DNA of 64,000 bases from Winogradskyella sp. (GTDB lineage: Bacteria > Bacteroidota > Bacteroidia > Flavobacteriales > Flavobacteriaceae): NCBI RefSeq assembly GCF_013213835.1, contig NZ_JABSSU010000003.1, positions 149,137 through 213,136 of the forward strand. Reading direction: 5' to 3'. The notes below the pieces were generated by a model. It did no database searches. It was not told where the DNA came from and saw nothing but the letters and a program-made list of their open reading frames with translations. This document shows positions 7,352 through 16,572 of the stretch, in pieces; positions within the stretch are counted from its first letter, which is position 1, and each line of letters opens with the position of its first letter. The translations under genes were made by a program, and so were the position numbers.

Positions 7352-9892
7352 ATGAACTTACGTTCTGTTTTAAGTTTTCTATTGCTTTGTTTTCTGGGCT
7401 TTTCCTTTGCCCAGGATAATGATAATTCTCAAGGATTAACAAATAAGAAGGTTTTAAATATCTCAAGAGCACAAAATTCACCAAAGATTGATGGTGTCTT
7501 AGACGATGCTATTTGGGACACTGCTGAAATAGCTACTAATTTCGTGCAGTTTCAACCAGATATCGGTAACTCACTACCATTTGAGCAACGCACAGAAGTG
7601 AAAATGGCTTATGATGATAAAGCCATTTATGTAGCTGCATATTTACATGACGATCCTTCTTTAATGTTAAACCAGCTGACTAATAGAGACGATTTTGGTC
7701 AGAGCGACTTTTTTGCGTTAGTACTTAACCCAAATAACGACGCGCAAAATGACACCTTATTTTTCGTCTTTAGCTCTGGTCAACAAGCAGATGCAATTGC
7801 AAACCCTACTATTGGTGAAGATTTTAGTTGGAATGCTGTTTGGATAAGTGCTGTACAAATTGTTGATGACGGCTGGATTGTTGAAATGGAAATACCGTAT
7901 AGAACCTTACGTTTTCCTGACCAAGCAGAACCAACATGGGGAGTTCAGTTTCATAGACACATGAGAAGGGATCAATCTCAATATACTTGGAATCCTTTAG
8001 ATCCAACACAAGGAAATATAGGATTGTATCACGGTGAGTTAAAAGGTTTAAGAGACCTTAAGCCACCTGTGAGGCTTAACCTCTACCCTTTTTCTACGGG
8101 TATTGTAAATAGTTATGATGGTAATACAGAAACGGATTTAACATTTGGGATGGATGTAAAATATGGTATTACAGATAATTTTACTTTAGATGCAACTTTG
8201 GTTCCAGATTTTAGTCAAGCTGGTTTTGATAACTTAGTGCTAAATCTTGGACCTTTTGAACAGACTTTTCCTGAACAGAGGCAATTTTTCACCGAAGGTG
8301 TAGACCTATTTTCTAAAGGTGGACTATTCTTTTCTAGACGTGTAGGTAGCGCTCCAACTGGTAGACTTGGCTTGGCCGATAACGAAAGTGCAGATATTCC
8401 AAATGAAGTTAAAGTACTAAATGCCGTTAAAGTATCTGGAAGAACTAAAAAAGGTCTTGGTGTTGGAATCTTCAATGCTATCACAGAGAAAACATCAGCT
8501 ACTATTACTAACTCTGATACCGGTGAAACTAGACTTGAGGTTGTTGAACCGTTTGCTAATTATAATATTTTAGTTGTAGACCAGCAATTTAATGGTAACT
8601 CTTCTATTAGTCTTATCAATACAAATGTAACACGTGAAGGTGAATTTAGAGATGGTAATGCTACTGCACTAGTCGCTAATATTCAAAATAAACGAAATAC
8701 TTATAGAGTAGATGTTGAGGCCAGGATGAGTAATAATAACTATCAGAATGCAGATAGTGAAACTGGTTTTAGTTCTTTTTTCTACATTGGTAAAACGCAT
8801 GGAAATTGGCGATATAGCTTTGATCATAGATTTGCAGATACTAAATGGGATATTAATGATTTAGGGCTGAATTTCAGAAACAATCAAAACGATTTTGGTG
8901 CTGATGTATGGTATCAAATTTTTGAACCTAAAGGAAATCTCAACCGATATAGCTTTAGTGCATGGGTAAACTACAGAAGACTAGCTAACCCTAATGTTTT
9001 TGCACGTACAAATTTTGGAGCCAATTATAATGCGCAAACAAAAAAGTTAAACGACTACGGTTTTAGATTAAATTTTAGTCCCGGAAAACAGTTTGACTAT
9101 TTTGAATCAAGAGATGGTAGACCGTTTATCTTCGAAAACATATTAAGTTGGGGTGGTTTTTATTCTTCAAACTACAACAAAGTATTTGCTTTAGATCTTA
9201 ATTTAAACATGTTTAAAATTTTTGAAAAAGGTCGAGATCTATTTGGATATAACTTTGGAATAAGCCCTAGATTAAGACCTAATGATAAGCTCTTAATGGT
9301 TTATGATTTTAACATGAGAATGTCTAACGGGCAACGAGGTTATGCAACGTTTGAAGACGACCAACCTATACTGGGAGAACGAAACAGACAAGTAATCACG
9401 AATAGTATCACTGGTAATTACACGTTTAATCCTTTTCACACTGTTGGACTTACTTTCAGGCATTATTGGGATACGGTTGATTACGATGATGAATTATTTA
9501 CATTATTAGACAACGGTAGAGTTACTACAGATTCCGGTTATACTGTTGATAATGTGAGCAATGACCCAAATATGAATTTCAGTACATGGAATATTGATTT
9601 GAGTTATTCTTGGCAGTTTGTACAAGGTAGTTTTTTAACTTTCTTATACCGTAACCAATTATTCAATTCCAATAATCAGTCACAAGAAGATTTTTCACAG
9701 AGTTTAAGCTCACTTTTTAATCAACCAATGCAAAATACGTTCTCTTTACGTGTTCAATATTTTATTGATTATAATGGCCTAAAAGGTATTTTTAAAAGAA
9801 AGCAAAAAGTACCAAATAATGTTCAGGCTAAAAATATTGATAACCGTGGTGAATTTAATCCGCAATCTGGTTTCGGATTCGGATTTCCCTAA
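7352..9892 (+). CDS. DUF5916 protein with CBM9-like domain and outer-membrane barrel
   Basis: An 846-residue exported protein. The signal peptide ends at FSFAQ (about residue 21). Residues 40-230 look like a family 9 carbohydrate-binding-type fold (SPKIDGVLDDAIWDTAE; TEVKMAYDDKAIYVAA; DGWIVEMEIPYRTLRF). The remainder fits the DUF5916 family: FTLDATLVPDFSQAG and FPEQRQFFTEG, then a long stretch of alternating aromatic strands resembling a barrel. Such proteins are common in Bacteroidota and are thought to sit in the outer membrane; the substrate is unknown. It is a single gene. Confidence 0.88.
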   Translation: MNLRSVLSFLLLCFLGFSFAQDNDNSQGLTNKKVLNISRAQNSPKIDGVLDDAIWDTAEIATNFVQFQPDIGNSLPFEQRTEVKMAYDDKAIYVAAYLHDDPSLMLNQLTNRDDFGQSDFFALVLNPNNDAQNDTLFFVFSSGQQADAIANPTIGEDFSWNAVWISAVQIVDDGWIVEMEIPYRTLRFPDQAEPTWGVQFHRHMRRDQSQYTWNPLDPTQGNIGLYHGELKGLRDLKPPVRLNLYPFSTGIVNSYDGNTETDLTFGMDVKYGITDNFTLDATLVPDFSQAGFDNLVLNLGPFEQTFPEQRQFFTEGVDLFSKGGLFFSRRVGSAPTGRLGLADNESADIPNEVKVLNAVKVSGRTKKGLGVGIFNAITEKTSATITNSDTGETRLEVVEPFANYNILVVDQQFNGNSSISLINTNVTREGEFRDGNATALVANIQNKRNTYRVDVEARMSNNNYQNADSETGFSSFFYIGKTHGNWRYSFDHRFADTKWDINDLGLNFRNNQNDFGADVWYQIFEPKGNLNRYSFSAWVNYRRLANPNVFARTNFGANYNAQTKKLNDYGFRLNFSPGKQFDYFESRDGRPFIFENILSWGGFYSSNYNKVFALDLNLNMFKIFEKGRDLFGYNFGISPRLRPNDKLLMVYDFNMRMSNGQRGYATFEDDQPILGERNRQVITNSITGNYTFNPFHTVGLTFRHYWDTVDYDDELFTLLDNGRVTTDSGYTVDNVSNDPNMNFSTWNIDLSYSWQFVQGSFLTFLYRNQLFNSNNQSQEDFSQSLSSLFNQPMQNTFSLRVQYFIDYNGLKGIFKRKQKVPNNVQAKNIDNRGEFNPQSGFGFGFP

Positions 9893-9959
9893 ATAGAGAA
9901 CTGTAAAAATTAATCCTATTCTCGTAGGAGTGCTAAGAAAATAGTATTTTCGCCCTTAC

Positions 9960-10622
9960 ATGATTACTGCTAAAAATATTCACAAGTCTTATAATGATTT
10001 ACACGTTTTAAAAGCTGTTGATATTACAATTTCAGAGAGTGAAATAATTTCCATAGTTGGCGCTTCTGGTGCTGGTAAAACCACCTTGCTTCAAATTTTA
10101 GGAACATTAGATAAACCTGATTATACTTCTGATACAGAACTTATAATCAATGAGAAATCCATCAAATCACTAAACGATAAATCTTTAGCGAAATTTAGAA
10201 ACCAACATATTGGTTTTATTTTTCAGTTTCATCAGTTATTACCTGAGTTTACAGCCTTAGAGAATGTTTGTATTCCTGCGTTCATTAATAATACCAATAA
10301 AAAAAACGCTGAAAAGCGTGCAATTGAGTTATTGGACTATTTAGGATTAAAAGAGCGCATACATCATAAACCCAATAGTATGTCTGGTGGTGAGCAACAA
10401 CGTGTTGCCGTTGCTAGAGCTTTGATTAACCAGCCAAAAATTATTTTTGCAGATGAACCTTCTGGGAATTTAGATAGTGAATCTGCTGAACAACTTCACC
10501 AGCTCTTTTTTAAACTTAGAGATGAGTTTAGGCAAACTTTTGTCGTAGTCACCCACAACCAAGAATTGGCCGACATGGCCGATAGAAAATTGACTATGGT
10601 TGATGGGAAAATTGTCATATAG
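9960..10622 (+). CDS. ABC transporter ATPase, LolD-like
   Basis: A 220-residue ATPase of the LolD/MacB type. Walker A is GASGAGKT (about residues 34-41), the Q-loop is in [18 protein letters not shown], the signature is [16 protein letters not shown] and Walker B is [12 protein letters not shown], followed by the switch His in VVVTHNQ. LolD works with LolC/E-type permeases to release lipoproteins from the inner membrane; no permease gene is adjacent, which is usual for Bacteroidota lolD. Other MacB-class ATPases are the alternative. Confidence 0.85.
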   Translation: MITAKNIHKSYNDLHVLKAVDITISESEIISIVGASGAGKTTLLQILGTLDKPDYTSDTELIINEKSIKSLNDKSLAKFRNQHIGFIFQFHQLLPEFTALENVCIPAFINNTNKKNAEKRAIELLDYLGLKERIHHKPNSMSGGEQQRVAVARALINQPKIIFADEPSGNLDSESAEQLHQLFFKLRDEFRQTFVVVTHNQELADMADRKLTMVDGKIVI

Positions 10623-10639
10623 TATTGTCTCCTATTATT

Positions 10640-11323
10640 TTAATGATACCCATTAAAATAACCATACATCTGATATATAAATAAACACACACCAGCCAAA
10701 ACGATATACCAATTCACTGCTTTATAGAACGCCTCAAATTGCTTTTGTTTTCTAGACATTGTAATTATAAAAACAATTGGTATTAAAGCTAATATTTGCC
10801 CTACTTCTACACCTAGGTTAAAACATAAAATTTTAGCTAAAAACTGATCAGATCCAATATCAAAAGACTGTAATCTTGTTGATAAACCAAACCCATGAAT
10901 TAAACCAAAAAGTCCAACCATCAGCAGTAAATTAGGTGACTTTATATTTAGCTTTTCAAAACCACCTAAATTCTCAAAACCCTTATAAAATACACTTAAG
11001 GCAATAACTGCATCCACCAAATATTCGTTAGCTGTTACACCAGTATAAGTGGCACCAATCAATGTAATACAATGCCCTATTGTAAAAACAGTGATAAATT
11101 TTAGAATATCCTTAAACCCTTTAAGATAAAATATGACACCAGCTAAGAACAATAAATGATCATAACCAGTTAACATGTGCGTGGCACCTACTCTAATGTA
11201 TGCCCATAAACCACCATTTCGTAAAATCTCTTGGTCTGCACTCGTCACATCATGTGCAAAGCTTAAAAAAGGTACACATACAAACAAAAAAGTGATTACT
11301 CCTTTAGAACTCAGTGTTTTCAT
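10640..11323 (-). CDS. HupE/UreJ family membrane protein
   Basis: A 227-residue integral membrane protein with a signal peptide (LFVCVPFLSFA) and about six helices. It carries the family-type polar motifs in membrane segments: LTGYDHLLFLAGV, FTIGHCITLIGA and GLFGLIHGFGLS, whose His and Asp could bind a metal. HupE/UreJ proteins are linked to nickel or other metal transport. Its ATG overlaps the stop of the upstream His-rich gene by one base (TAATG), so the two are translationally coupled. The metal cannot be read from the sequence. Confidence 0.82.
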   Translation of the reverse strand: MKTLSSKGVITFLFVCVPFLSFAHDVTSADQEILRNGGLWAYIRVGATHMLTGYDHLLFLAGVIFYLKGFKDILKFITVFTIGHCITLIGATYTGVTANEYLVDAVIALSVFYKGFENLGGFEKLNIKSPNLLLMVGLFGLIHGFGLSTRLQSFDIGSDQFLAKILCFNLGVEVGQILALIPIVFIITMSRKQKQFEAFYKAVNWYIVLAGVCLFIYQMYGYFNGYH

Positions 11324-12588
11324 TAGTTCTTTCTTCTAAATACTAAGAATAAAACTCCAATAATGGCGATGCTTCCCAAAACGAAAACCCATAATGGTAA
11401 TCCATCTTCATGCTCATGGTCGTGATGATGGTCATGATCATGTCCTTCGTGGTCATGGTCGTGTCCGTCATGGGCATGATGATGCTCTCCATGATTGTGA
11501 TCGTGATGATTATGATCATGTCCGTGCTCGTCAATGTTATGAATGACTTCAAAGGTTAATGTTGCCCATTTAGATTCATGAGTTAATTGAGCATTATCCG
11601 TAACATTAGTCATATGAATGGTTCGTAAATAATAAATACCATCTTCTGGCAAATCTACTTTTACAACACCTTGGTCATTGGTGCGTAATTGTTGACCTTT
11701 TGAATGTGAGTGGTCATGATTATGGTCGTCACCTTCATGATGATGAGCATCGTTATCATGATTATGACCTTCATGGTCGTGTCCTTCATGGTCGTGGTCA
11801 TGGTCATGGTCTGAATGGTCATGTTCATCGTGATTATGATTGTGTCCTTCGTGATTATGACCTTCATGATTAGCGTGTTCGTGCTCATCATTATCATGTG
11901 AATGATCGTGATTATGTTCATCCTCAAAGTAATTGGTCTTCAAATAATCGGCATAAACCAACTGATTTGGTAATGGTTTACCGTCTAGTAATAATTTAAC
12001 TTCTAAAGACTCATGTGTATATTTTTCATACGGATTTTCAAGAGGAATAAACTCAATAGGGTATCCAAACTCTGTTTGCCAATCATTTGATTTAACATCT
12101 CCGACTTGATATATCGCCTTTACGTGTTTTTGATAACTCTCAACAGCATCCTTAGCTAGTAGATTGTTGTCTTCTCGAAATTTAAGCATGTCAACTACAC
12201 CATCATGCTTTAGATAGTCATTAAACTTTTCTGCTGTTAATTCAATATTTCTTGGCTTGGTAGACACACCAGCTACGTACGTTCCTGCATCACCAGTTTT
12301 AAATTCAACGTAGGTCACTGTACTATCTTTATCTTTCCATAGATTTGTATCAATAGCAGATTTTTCATTGTTACCCACAATAGTAGCATCAATAATACGA
12401 TCTCTAGTAATAATGTTTTCGCTATTTTCAAATGTGCCGTTAAAAAGACTAAAGGTCGCCTCATCATTTGGAAATAAAAAATAGGTGTCAAATTTTATAT
12501 AAAGATTATGGCTACACAAAAAGCCGAAAGCTACAAGAAGAAAAAAAGCTCTTACATTCTTAATAATCAATGATTTAATATAACTCAT
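11323..12588 (-). CDS. Very His-rich DUF4198-like protein with C-terminal anchor
   Basis: A 421-residue protein with an N-terminal signal segment (AFFLLVAFGFLCSHNLYIKF), a DUF4198-like beta domain (about 30-215), and two long His/Asp/Glu tracts (about residues 222-300 and 350-395). These carry many repeats of HDH, HNH and GHDHE type. The C-terminal helix LPLWVFVLGSIAIIGVLFLV is followed by RRKN. The tracts should face the periplasm and could store or capture a metal. DUF4198 proteins are often found with metal transporters, and here the partner is the coupled HupE/UreJ gene. Two frame-shifted open frames in the tracts are low-complexity artefacts. Confidence 0.78.
   Translation of the reverse strand: MSYIKSLIIKNVRAFFLLVAFGFLCSHNLYIKFDTYFLFPNDEATFSLFNGTFENSENIITRDRIIDATIVGNNEKSAIDTNLWKDKDSTVTYVEFKTGDAGTYVAGVSTKPRNIELTAEKFNDYLKHDGVVDMLKFREDNNLLAKDAVESYQKHVKAIYQVGDVKSNDWQTEFGYPIEFIPLENPYEKYTHESLEVKLLLDGKPLPNQLVYADYLKTNYFEDEHNHDHSHDNDEHEHANHEGHNHEGHNHNHDEHDHSDHDHDHDHEGHDHEGHNHDNDAHHHEGDDHNHDHSHSKGQQLRTNDQGVVKVDLPEDGIYYLRTIHMTNVTDNAQLTHESKWATLTFEVIHNIDEHGHDHNHHDHNHGEHHHAHDGHDHDHEGHDHDHHHDHEHEDGLPLWVFVLGSIAIIGVLFLVFRRKN
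11411..11925 (-). repeat. Low-complexity His-codon repeats inside the DUF4198-like gene
   Basis: Two blocks (about 11411-11530 and 11705-11925) of short imperfect direct repeats such as GGTCATGGTC and TTCATGGTCGTG encode the His/Asp tracts. They are coding repeats, not a CRISPR: there are no unique spacers and the period is codon-based. Such blocks tend to vary in length between strains. Confidence 0.85.
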
Positions 12589-12762
12589 AGTTAGTGATAG
12601 TTTATTTATTCATATGTCTTTAAACTCTAAAATAACATATAAAATATGCTTAAACGAAAATAGTGATTTTGCTTTCAGAAATCAATTAAAAGGCTCTTAG
12701 TTTTTTCTTAAATATTTTGAAATAAAAATGACAAATCTCAGTTTATAAACCTTCGAAATCTT

Positions 12763-12770
12763 TAATTTTG
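12763..12770 (+). promoter_or_regulatory. Likely -7 element of the fumC promoter
   Basis: TAATTTTG matches TAnnTTTG and lies 23 bases before the fumC ATG. The -33 TTTG is weak. Confidence 0.45.
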
Positions 12771-12793
12771 TAGCTCTTAAAAACAATTACGAC

Positions 12794-14191
12794 ATGTCAT
12801 ACAGAATTGAAAAAGATACTATGGGAGAAGTTCGTGTGCCTTCAGATAAACTTTGGGGTGCACAAACTGAACGTTCTAGAAATAATTTTAAAATTGGTGC
12901 ACCTGCATCAATGCCATTGGAGGTAGTTTATGGTTTTGCTTATCTCAAAAAAGCTGCTGCATATACTAACTGCGAATTAGGTGTGCTAGACACAGCTAAA
13001 CGCGACTTAATTGCACAAGTATGTGACGAAATTCTAGATGGTCAACATGATGATCAATTTCCACTAGTAATTTGGCAAACTGGTTCTGGTACACAGAGTA
13101 ATATGAATGTTAATGAAGTTATTGCAAACAGAGCACATCAACTTGCTGGAAAAGCTATTGGTGAAGGTGAAAAGACTATTGCACCTAACGATGATGTGAA
13201 TAAATCTCAATCCTCTAATGATACATTTCCAACAGGTATGCACATTGCAGCCTATAAAAAAGTTGTCGAAACTACAATTCCTGGTGTAACTCAGTTGCGC
13301 GATACTTTGCAACAAAAAGCAGAAGCTTTTAAAGATGTTGTGAAAATTGGTCGTACACACCTTATGGATGCTACTCCATTAACCTTAGGACAAGAATTTT
13401 CTGGGTATGTGTCACAGTTAAATCATGGGTTAAAGGCACTTAATAATACGCTTGAACACCTTAGTCAATTAGCACTGGGTGGAACAGCTGTTGGTACAGG
13501 ACTTAATACTCCTCAAGGTTATGATGTATTAGTAGCAAAATATATCGCCGACTTTACAGGTTTACCATTTATTACTGCTGAGAATAAATTTGAAGCATTA
13601 GCGGCACATGACGCTATTGTAGAAACCCACGGCGCATTAAAGCAAATAGCTGTTTCGCTTAATAAAATTGCCAATGATATAAGAATGATGGCTTCTGGAC
13701 CACGTTCAGGTATTGGGGAAATCATTATTCCTGCTAACGAACCTGGAAGTTCTATTATGCCAGGAAAAGTTAACCCTACACAATGTGAGGCGATGACAAT
13801 GGTATGTGCTCAAGTTATGGGTAATGACGTCGCCGTTACTGTTGGAGGAACTCAAGGGCATTACGAGCTTAATGTATTTAAGCCAATGATGGCAGCTAAC
13901 CTATTACAATCTGCTCAACTTATAGGTGATGCATGCGTGAGTTTTGATGTGAATTGTGCTAGTGGCATTGAGCCAAATCATGCAACTATTAAAGAATTAT
14001 TGAACAATTCACTAATGCTTGTTACTGCATTAAACACAAAGATTGGTTACTACAAAGCTGCTGAAATAGCTAATACAGCACATAAAAATGGTACAACTTT
14101 AAAAGAAGAAGCTATCAATTTAGGTTATGTTTCAGCCGAAGACTATGACGAATGGGTAAAACCAGAAGACATGGTTGGCAGCTTGAAATAG
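12794..14191 (+). CDS. fumC: Class II fumarate hydratase
   Basis: This enzyme interconverts fumarate and malate in the TCA cycle. The protein has 465 residues, normal for FumC, and needs no iron-sulphur cluster. The superfamily signature [11 protein letters not shown] is at about residues 318-328, the catalytic-site segment [14 protein letters not shown] at about 96-109, and the B-site/active-site segment [16 protein letters not shown] at about 185-200. The N-terminus starts [25 protein letters not shown] as expected. It is a single gene closed by a hairpin terminator. Aspartase is the close relative, but the active-site motifs favour fumarase. Confidence 0.95.
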   Translation: MSYRIEKDTMGEVRVPSDKLWGAQTERSRNNFKIGAPASMPLEVVYGFAYLKKAAAYTNCELGVLDTAKRDLIAQVCDEILDGQHDDQFPLVIWQTGSGTQSNMNVNEVIANRAHQLAGKAIGEGEKTIAPNDDVNKSQSSNDTFPTGMHIAAYKKVVETTIPGVTQLRDTLQQKAEAFKDVVKIGRTHLMDATPLTLGQEFSGYVSQLNHGLKALNNTLEHLSQLALGGTAVGTGLNTPQGYDVLVAKYIADFTGLPFITAENKFEALAAHDAIVETHGALKQIAVSLNKIANDIRMMASGPRSGIGEIIIPANEPGSSIMPGKVNPTQCEAMTMVCAQVMGNDVAVTVGGTQGHYELNVFKPMMAANLLQSAQLIGDACVSFDVNCASGIEPNHATIKELLNNSLMLVTALNTKIGYYKAAEIANTAHKNGTTLKEEAINLGYVSAEDYDEWVKPEDMVGSLK

Positions 14192-14215
14192 ACTCAATAC
14201 TTAATATAAACAAAG

Positions 14216-14243
14216 CGCTAACTTCCATAGGTTAGCGTTTTTT
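14216..14243 (+). terminator. Rho-independent terminator after fumC
   Basis: Stem CGCTAAC / GTTAGCG with an 8-base loop, followed by six T. Confidence 0.85.
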
Positions 14244-14289
14244 AGTTCAAAAAAAAATAGTAATTTTTACATCAATTCAATCATAAACT

Positions 14290-15558
14290 ATGTCAGTACT
14301 TATTAAAAATATTAAGCAACTTTTACAAGTTCATGATCACAATGAACTTATATTAAAAGGTAACGATATGAAGCACCTTTCTGTAATTGAAAACGCCTAT
14401 CTATATATTGAGCATGATACTATTATTGAGTATGGAGATATGGAATATTGTGAAGGAATTGATGCAGAAGAAACGATTGATGCTAAAGGTAGAATAGTTT
14501 TACCAGCTTGGTGCGACTCTCATACCCATACGGTTTACGCAGGTGATAGAACAGCTGAATTTGTTGACAGAATTCATGGTTTGAGTTATGAGGAAATTGC
14601 TAAAAACGGGGGAGGTATATTAAATTCAGCAAAAACATTGCAGAATACTTCTGAAGATGCCTTATTTACACAATCAATGGAACGATTGGATGAACTCGTA
14701 AGAATGGGTACAGGTGCCATAGAGATAAAAACCGGATATGGTTTAACAGTCGAGGCTGAATTGAAAATGCTAAAAGTAATTAAGCGGATTAAAAACGAAA
14801 GCTTAATTAAGATTACACCGACTTTACTTGCTGCTCACGCTATTCCACAAGAATACAAAAAAGATAAAAAAGCATACGTAGACAAAATTATCAATGAGCT
14901 TATTCCACAAGCTTCAGAACTTAATATTGCCAAGTATATAGATGTATTTTGTGAAGAAGGTTACTTTGATTTAGAAGATACTGAACGTATTTTGAAGGCT
15001 GCTCAAACCTATGATTTAAGACCAAAAATACACGTTAATCAATTTAATATTCTTGGTGGTGTAGCACTTGGTGTAAGGTACAATGCACTCTCTGTAGATC
15101 ACTTAGAAGAATTAAACGATGCTGATATTGAAGCTCTAAAAGGGAGTGACACAATTCCTGTTGCTCTACCTGGCTGTTCTTACTTTTTAGGAATTCCTTA
15201 TACTCCTGCACGTAAAATTATTGATGCAGGTTTGCCTTTAGCTTTAGCTTCAGATTATAATCCTGGTTCGGCACCAAGTGGTAATATGAACTTTATTGTA
15301 AGTTCTGCTTGCGTAAAACTTAAAATGACACCTGAAGAAGCTATTAATGCAGCTACTATAAATGGTGCCTACGCAATGGGAATTAGCAACATGTATGGTA
15401 GTATAACAAGAGGTAAAAAGGCAAATGTTTTGGTCACAAAACCTTTGAATCATTATAGAGAGATTCCATATAATTTCTCTCATAATCCCATTGAGCATGT
15501 CATCATTAATGGGCAATTAAAACCAATGAAAAATCCGGAAGAAAACTTCCGGATTTAA
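14290..15558 (+). CDS. hutI: Imidazolonepropionase
   Basis: This metal-dependent amidohydrolase opens imidazolonepropionate to N-formimidoyl-glutamate, the third step of histidine degradation. The protein has 422 residues. The metal-binding HxH is in CDSHTHTVYAGDRTAEF (about residues 76-92), and later ligands lie in LLAAHAIPQEYK, KIHVNQFN, SVDHLEEL and LASDYNPGSAPSGN. A ureohydrolase of the next pathway step is encoded 1 kb downstream on the same strand. hutH and hutU are not in the window. The last codons double as a hairpin that terminates the convergent gene. Confidence 0.93.
   Translation: MSVLIKNIKQLLQVHDHNELILKGNDMKHLSVIENAYLYIEHDTIIEYGDMEYCEGIDAEETIDAKGRIVLPAWCDSHTHTVYAGDRTAEFVDRIHGLSYEEIAKNGGGILNSAKTLQNTSEDALFTQSMERLDELVRMGTGAIEIKTGYGLTVEAELKMLKVIKRIKNESLIKITPTLLAAHAIPQEYKKDKKAYVDKIINELIPQASELNIAKYIDVFCEEGYFDLEDTERILKAAQTYDLRPKIHVNQFNILGGVALGVRYNALSVDHLEELNDADIEALKGSDTIPVALPGCSYFLGIPYTPARKIIDAGLPLALASDYNPGSAPSGNMNFIVSSACVKLKMTPEEAINAATINGAYAMGISNMYGSITRGKKANVLVTKPLNHYREIPYNFSHNPIEHVIINGQLKPMKNPEENFRI
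15529..15556 (-). terminator. Terminator of the 15587 gene, embedded in the hutI 3' end
   Basis: A perfect 11-bp stem (AAATCCGGAAG / CTTCCGGATTT) with a 4-base loop lies inside the last hutI codons. Read on the minus strand it is followed by T, so it fits a terminator for the convergent minus-strand gene whose stop is at 15587. No T-run follows on the plus strand. Confidence 0.7.
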
Positions 15559-15586
15559 AACTATCAATCAATCAAAAATTCTATAT

Positions 15587-16474
15587 CTACTTTAGAGTAA
15601 ACTCTGAACTAGAAATTAATTCTTTATCATTAAAAATATTTACTGTGTAACGTCCAGCTGAAAACTTAGAATCGTCTGGTTTGTTTACATATTCGCAAAT
15701 ATTAAGATTTCTGTTTTCGTAGTTGAAACGGCTAATTAAACTAAAATTTAAAACTTGATCGTCAAATTGTACCTGATCATTAGCACCTAAAACATTGTTT
15801 TTTGGATCAATTACTTGAACGTAAAGTTCTTTATCACCTGCTTCTGCAAGTGCATTTTTTGCAACAGTAAAGCACACTTTTATTTTGTCACATCTTTTAG
15901 CTCTTTCCATAGGAACTTGTCTTCCACTGCTTCTTTCAAGTACTCCTATACCAATTAAACCAACAGTCTGTAATGCTGATGCATCTTCTACCACATTAGC
16001 CAATTCTGTATTTTGTACTAATAATGAATCCGTAAACATAGTACGTTCTGCCAATTGAATTTGCGTACTATCTAAAGTAGTCGCCAATAATTCATTTTCA
16101 ACTTTTAACCTATCATTCTCCTCAAGCAATACATCCATTTCTTTTTGTAATGCAAAAAACTTCTTTCTGTACTTCCATAAGCTGTTTACACTGTTTTGAG
16201 ATACTTTTAAAGAGTCAATTAATCCTTGGATACGGTCTCTCGCATCTACTAAATCTTGGTTTACAATTTCATTTTCAGCAATAGCGTCATTGTACTGTGT
16301 AGTAAGACCATTTAACTCAGTCATTAATTGTTCTTTTTTAGCTAGAATTTGTTCTTTTTCTTTTTCAACATCGCTGTAGAGTTTAGATGCAACAAAGGAT
16401 GCGCCAATAAATAACGCAATGGCAATTGCTAATCCTACTTTTAATCCTGTGTTAGATTTTTGTGAACCTTCCAT
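15587..16474 (-). CDS. Single-pass membrane protein with periplasmic coiled coil
   Basis: A 295-residue protein. One transmembrane helix (LKVGLAIAIALFIGASFVA, about residues 12-30) is followed by a long heptad region (about 35-165) and a C-terminal beta-type domain (about 170-295: RSSGRQVPMERAKRCDKI, YVQVIDPKNNVLG, and a RYTVNIFNDKELISSSEF ending). The topology suggests the coiled coil and beta domain are outside the inner membrane. I recognise no known function; similar proteins seem widespread in flavobacteria. It lies divergent to the HutG-like gene with about 98 bases between them. Confidence 0.7.
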   Translation of the reverse strand: MEGSQKSNTGLKVGLAIAIALFIGASFVASKLYSDVEKEKEQILAKKEQLMTELNGLTTQYNDAIAENEIVNQDLVDARDRIQGLIDSLKVSQNSVNSLWKYRKKFFALQKEMDVLLEENDRLKVENELLATTLDSTQIQLAERTMFTDSLLVQNTELANVVEDASALQTVGLIGIGVLERSSGRQVPMERAKRCDKIKVCFTVAKNALAEAGDKELYVQVIDPKNNVLGANDQVQFDDQVLNFSLISRFNYENRNLNICEYVNKPDDSKFSAGRYTVNIFNDKELISSSEFTLK

Positions 16475-16572
16475 AAAATTCTTGTTTTAGTTTGTCGTTA
16501 ATTCTTGTTTTGAATTGTGCTTTTATTTTCTGTAAAAGCTGTAATTTTAAATTTCTAAATATATGTTACCAA

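Noticed and set aside
11411..11925. CRISPR-like array
   Set aside because: Repeats are short, irregular and in codon register, with no unique spacers or cas genes.
11661..11927. Open frames with Met/Ile/Thr-rich low-complexity products inside the His-rich gene (also 11343-11552)
   Set aside because: They are frame-shifted readings of the His-codon repeats; composition is unnatural and the DUF4198-like frame explains the region.
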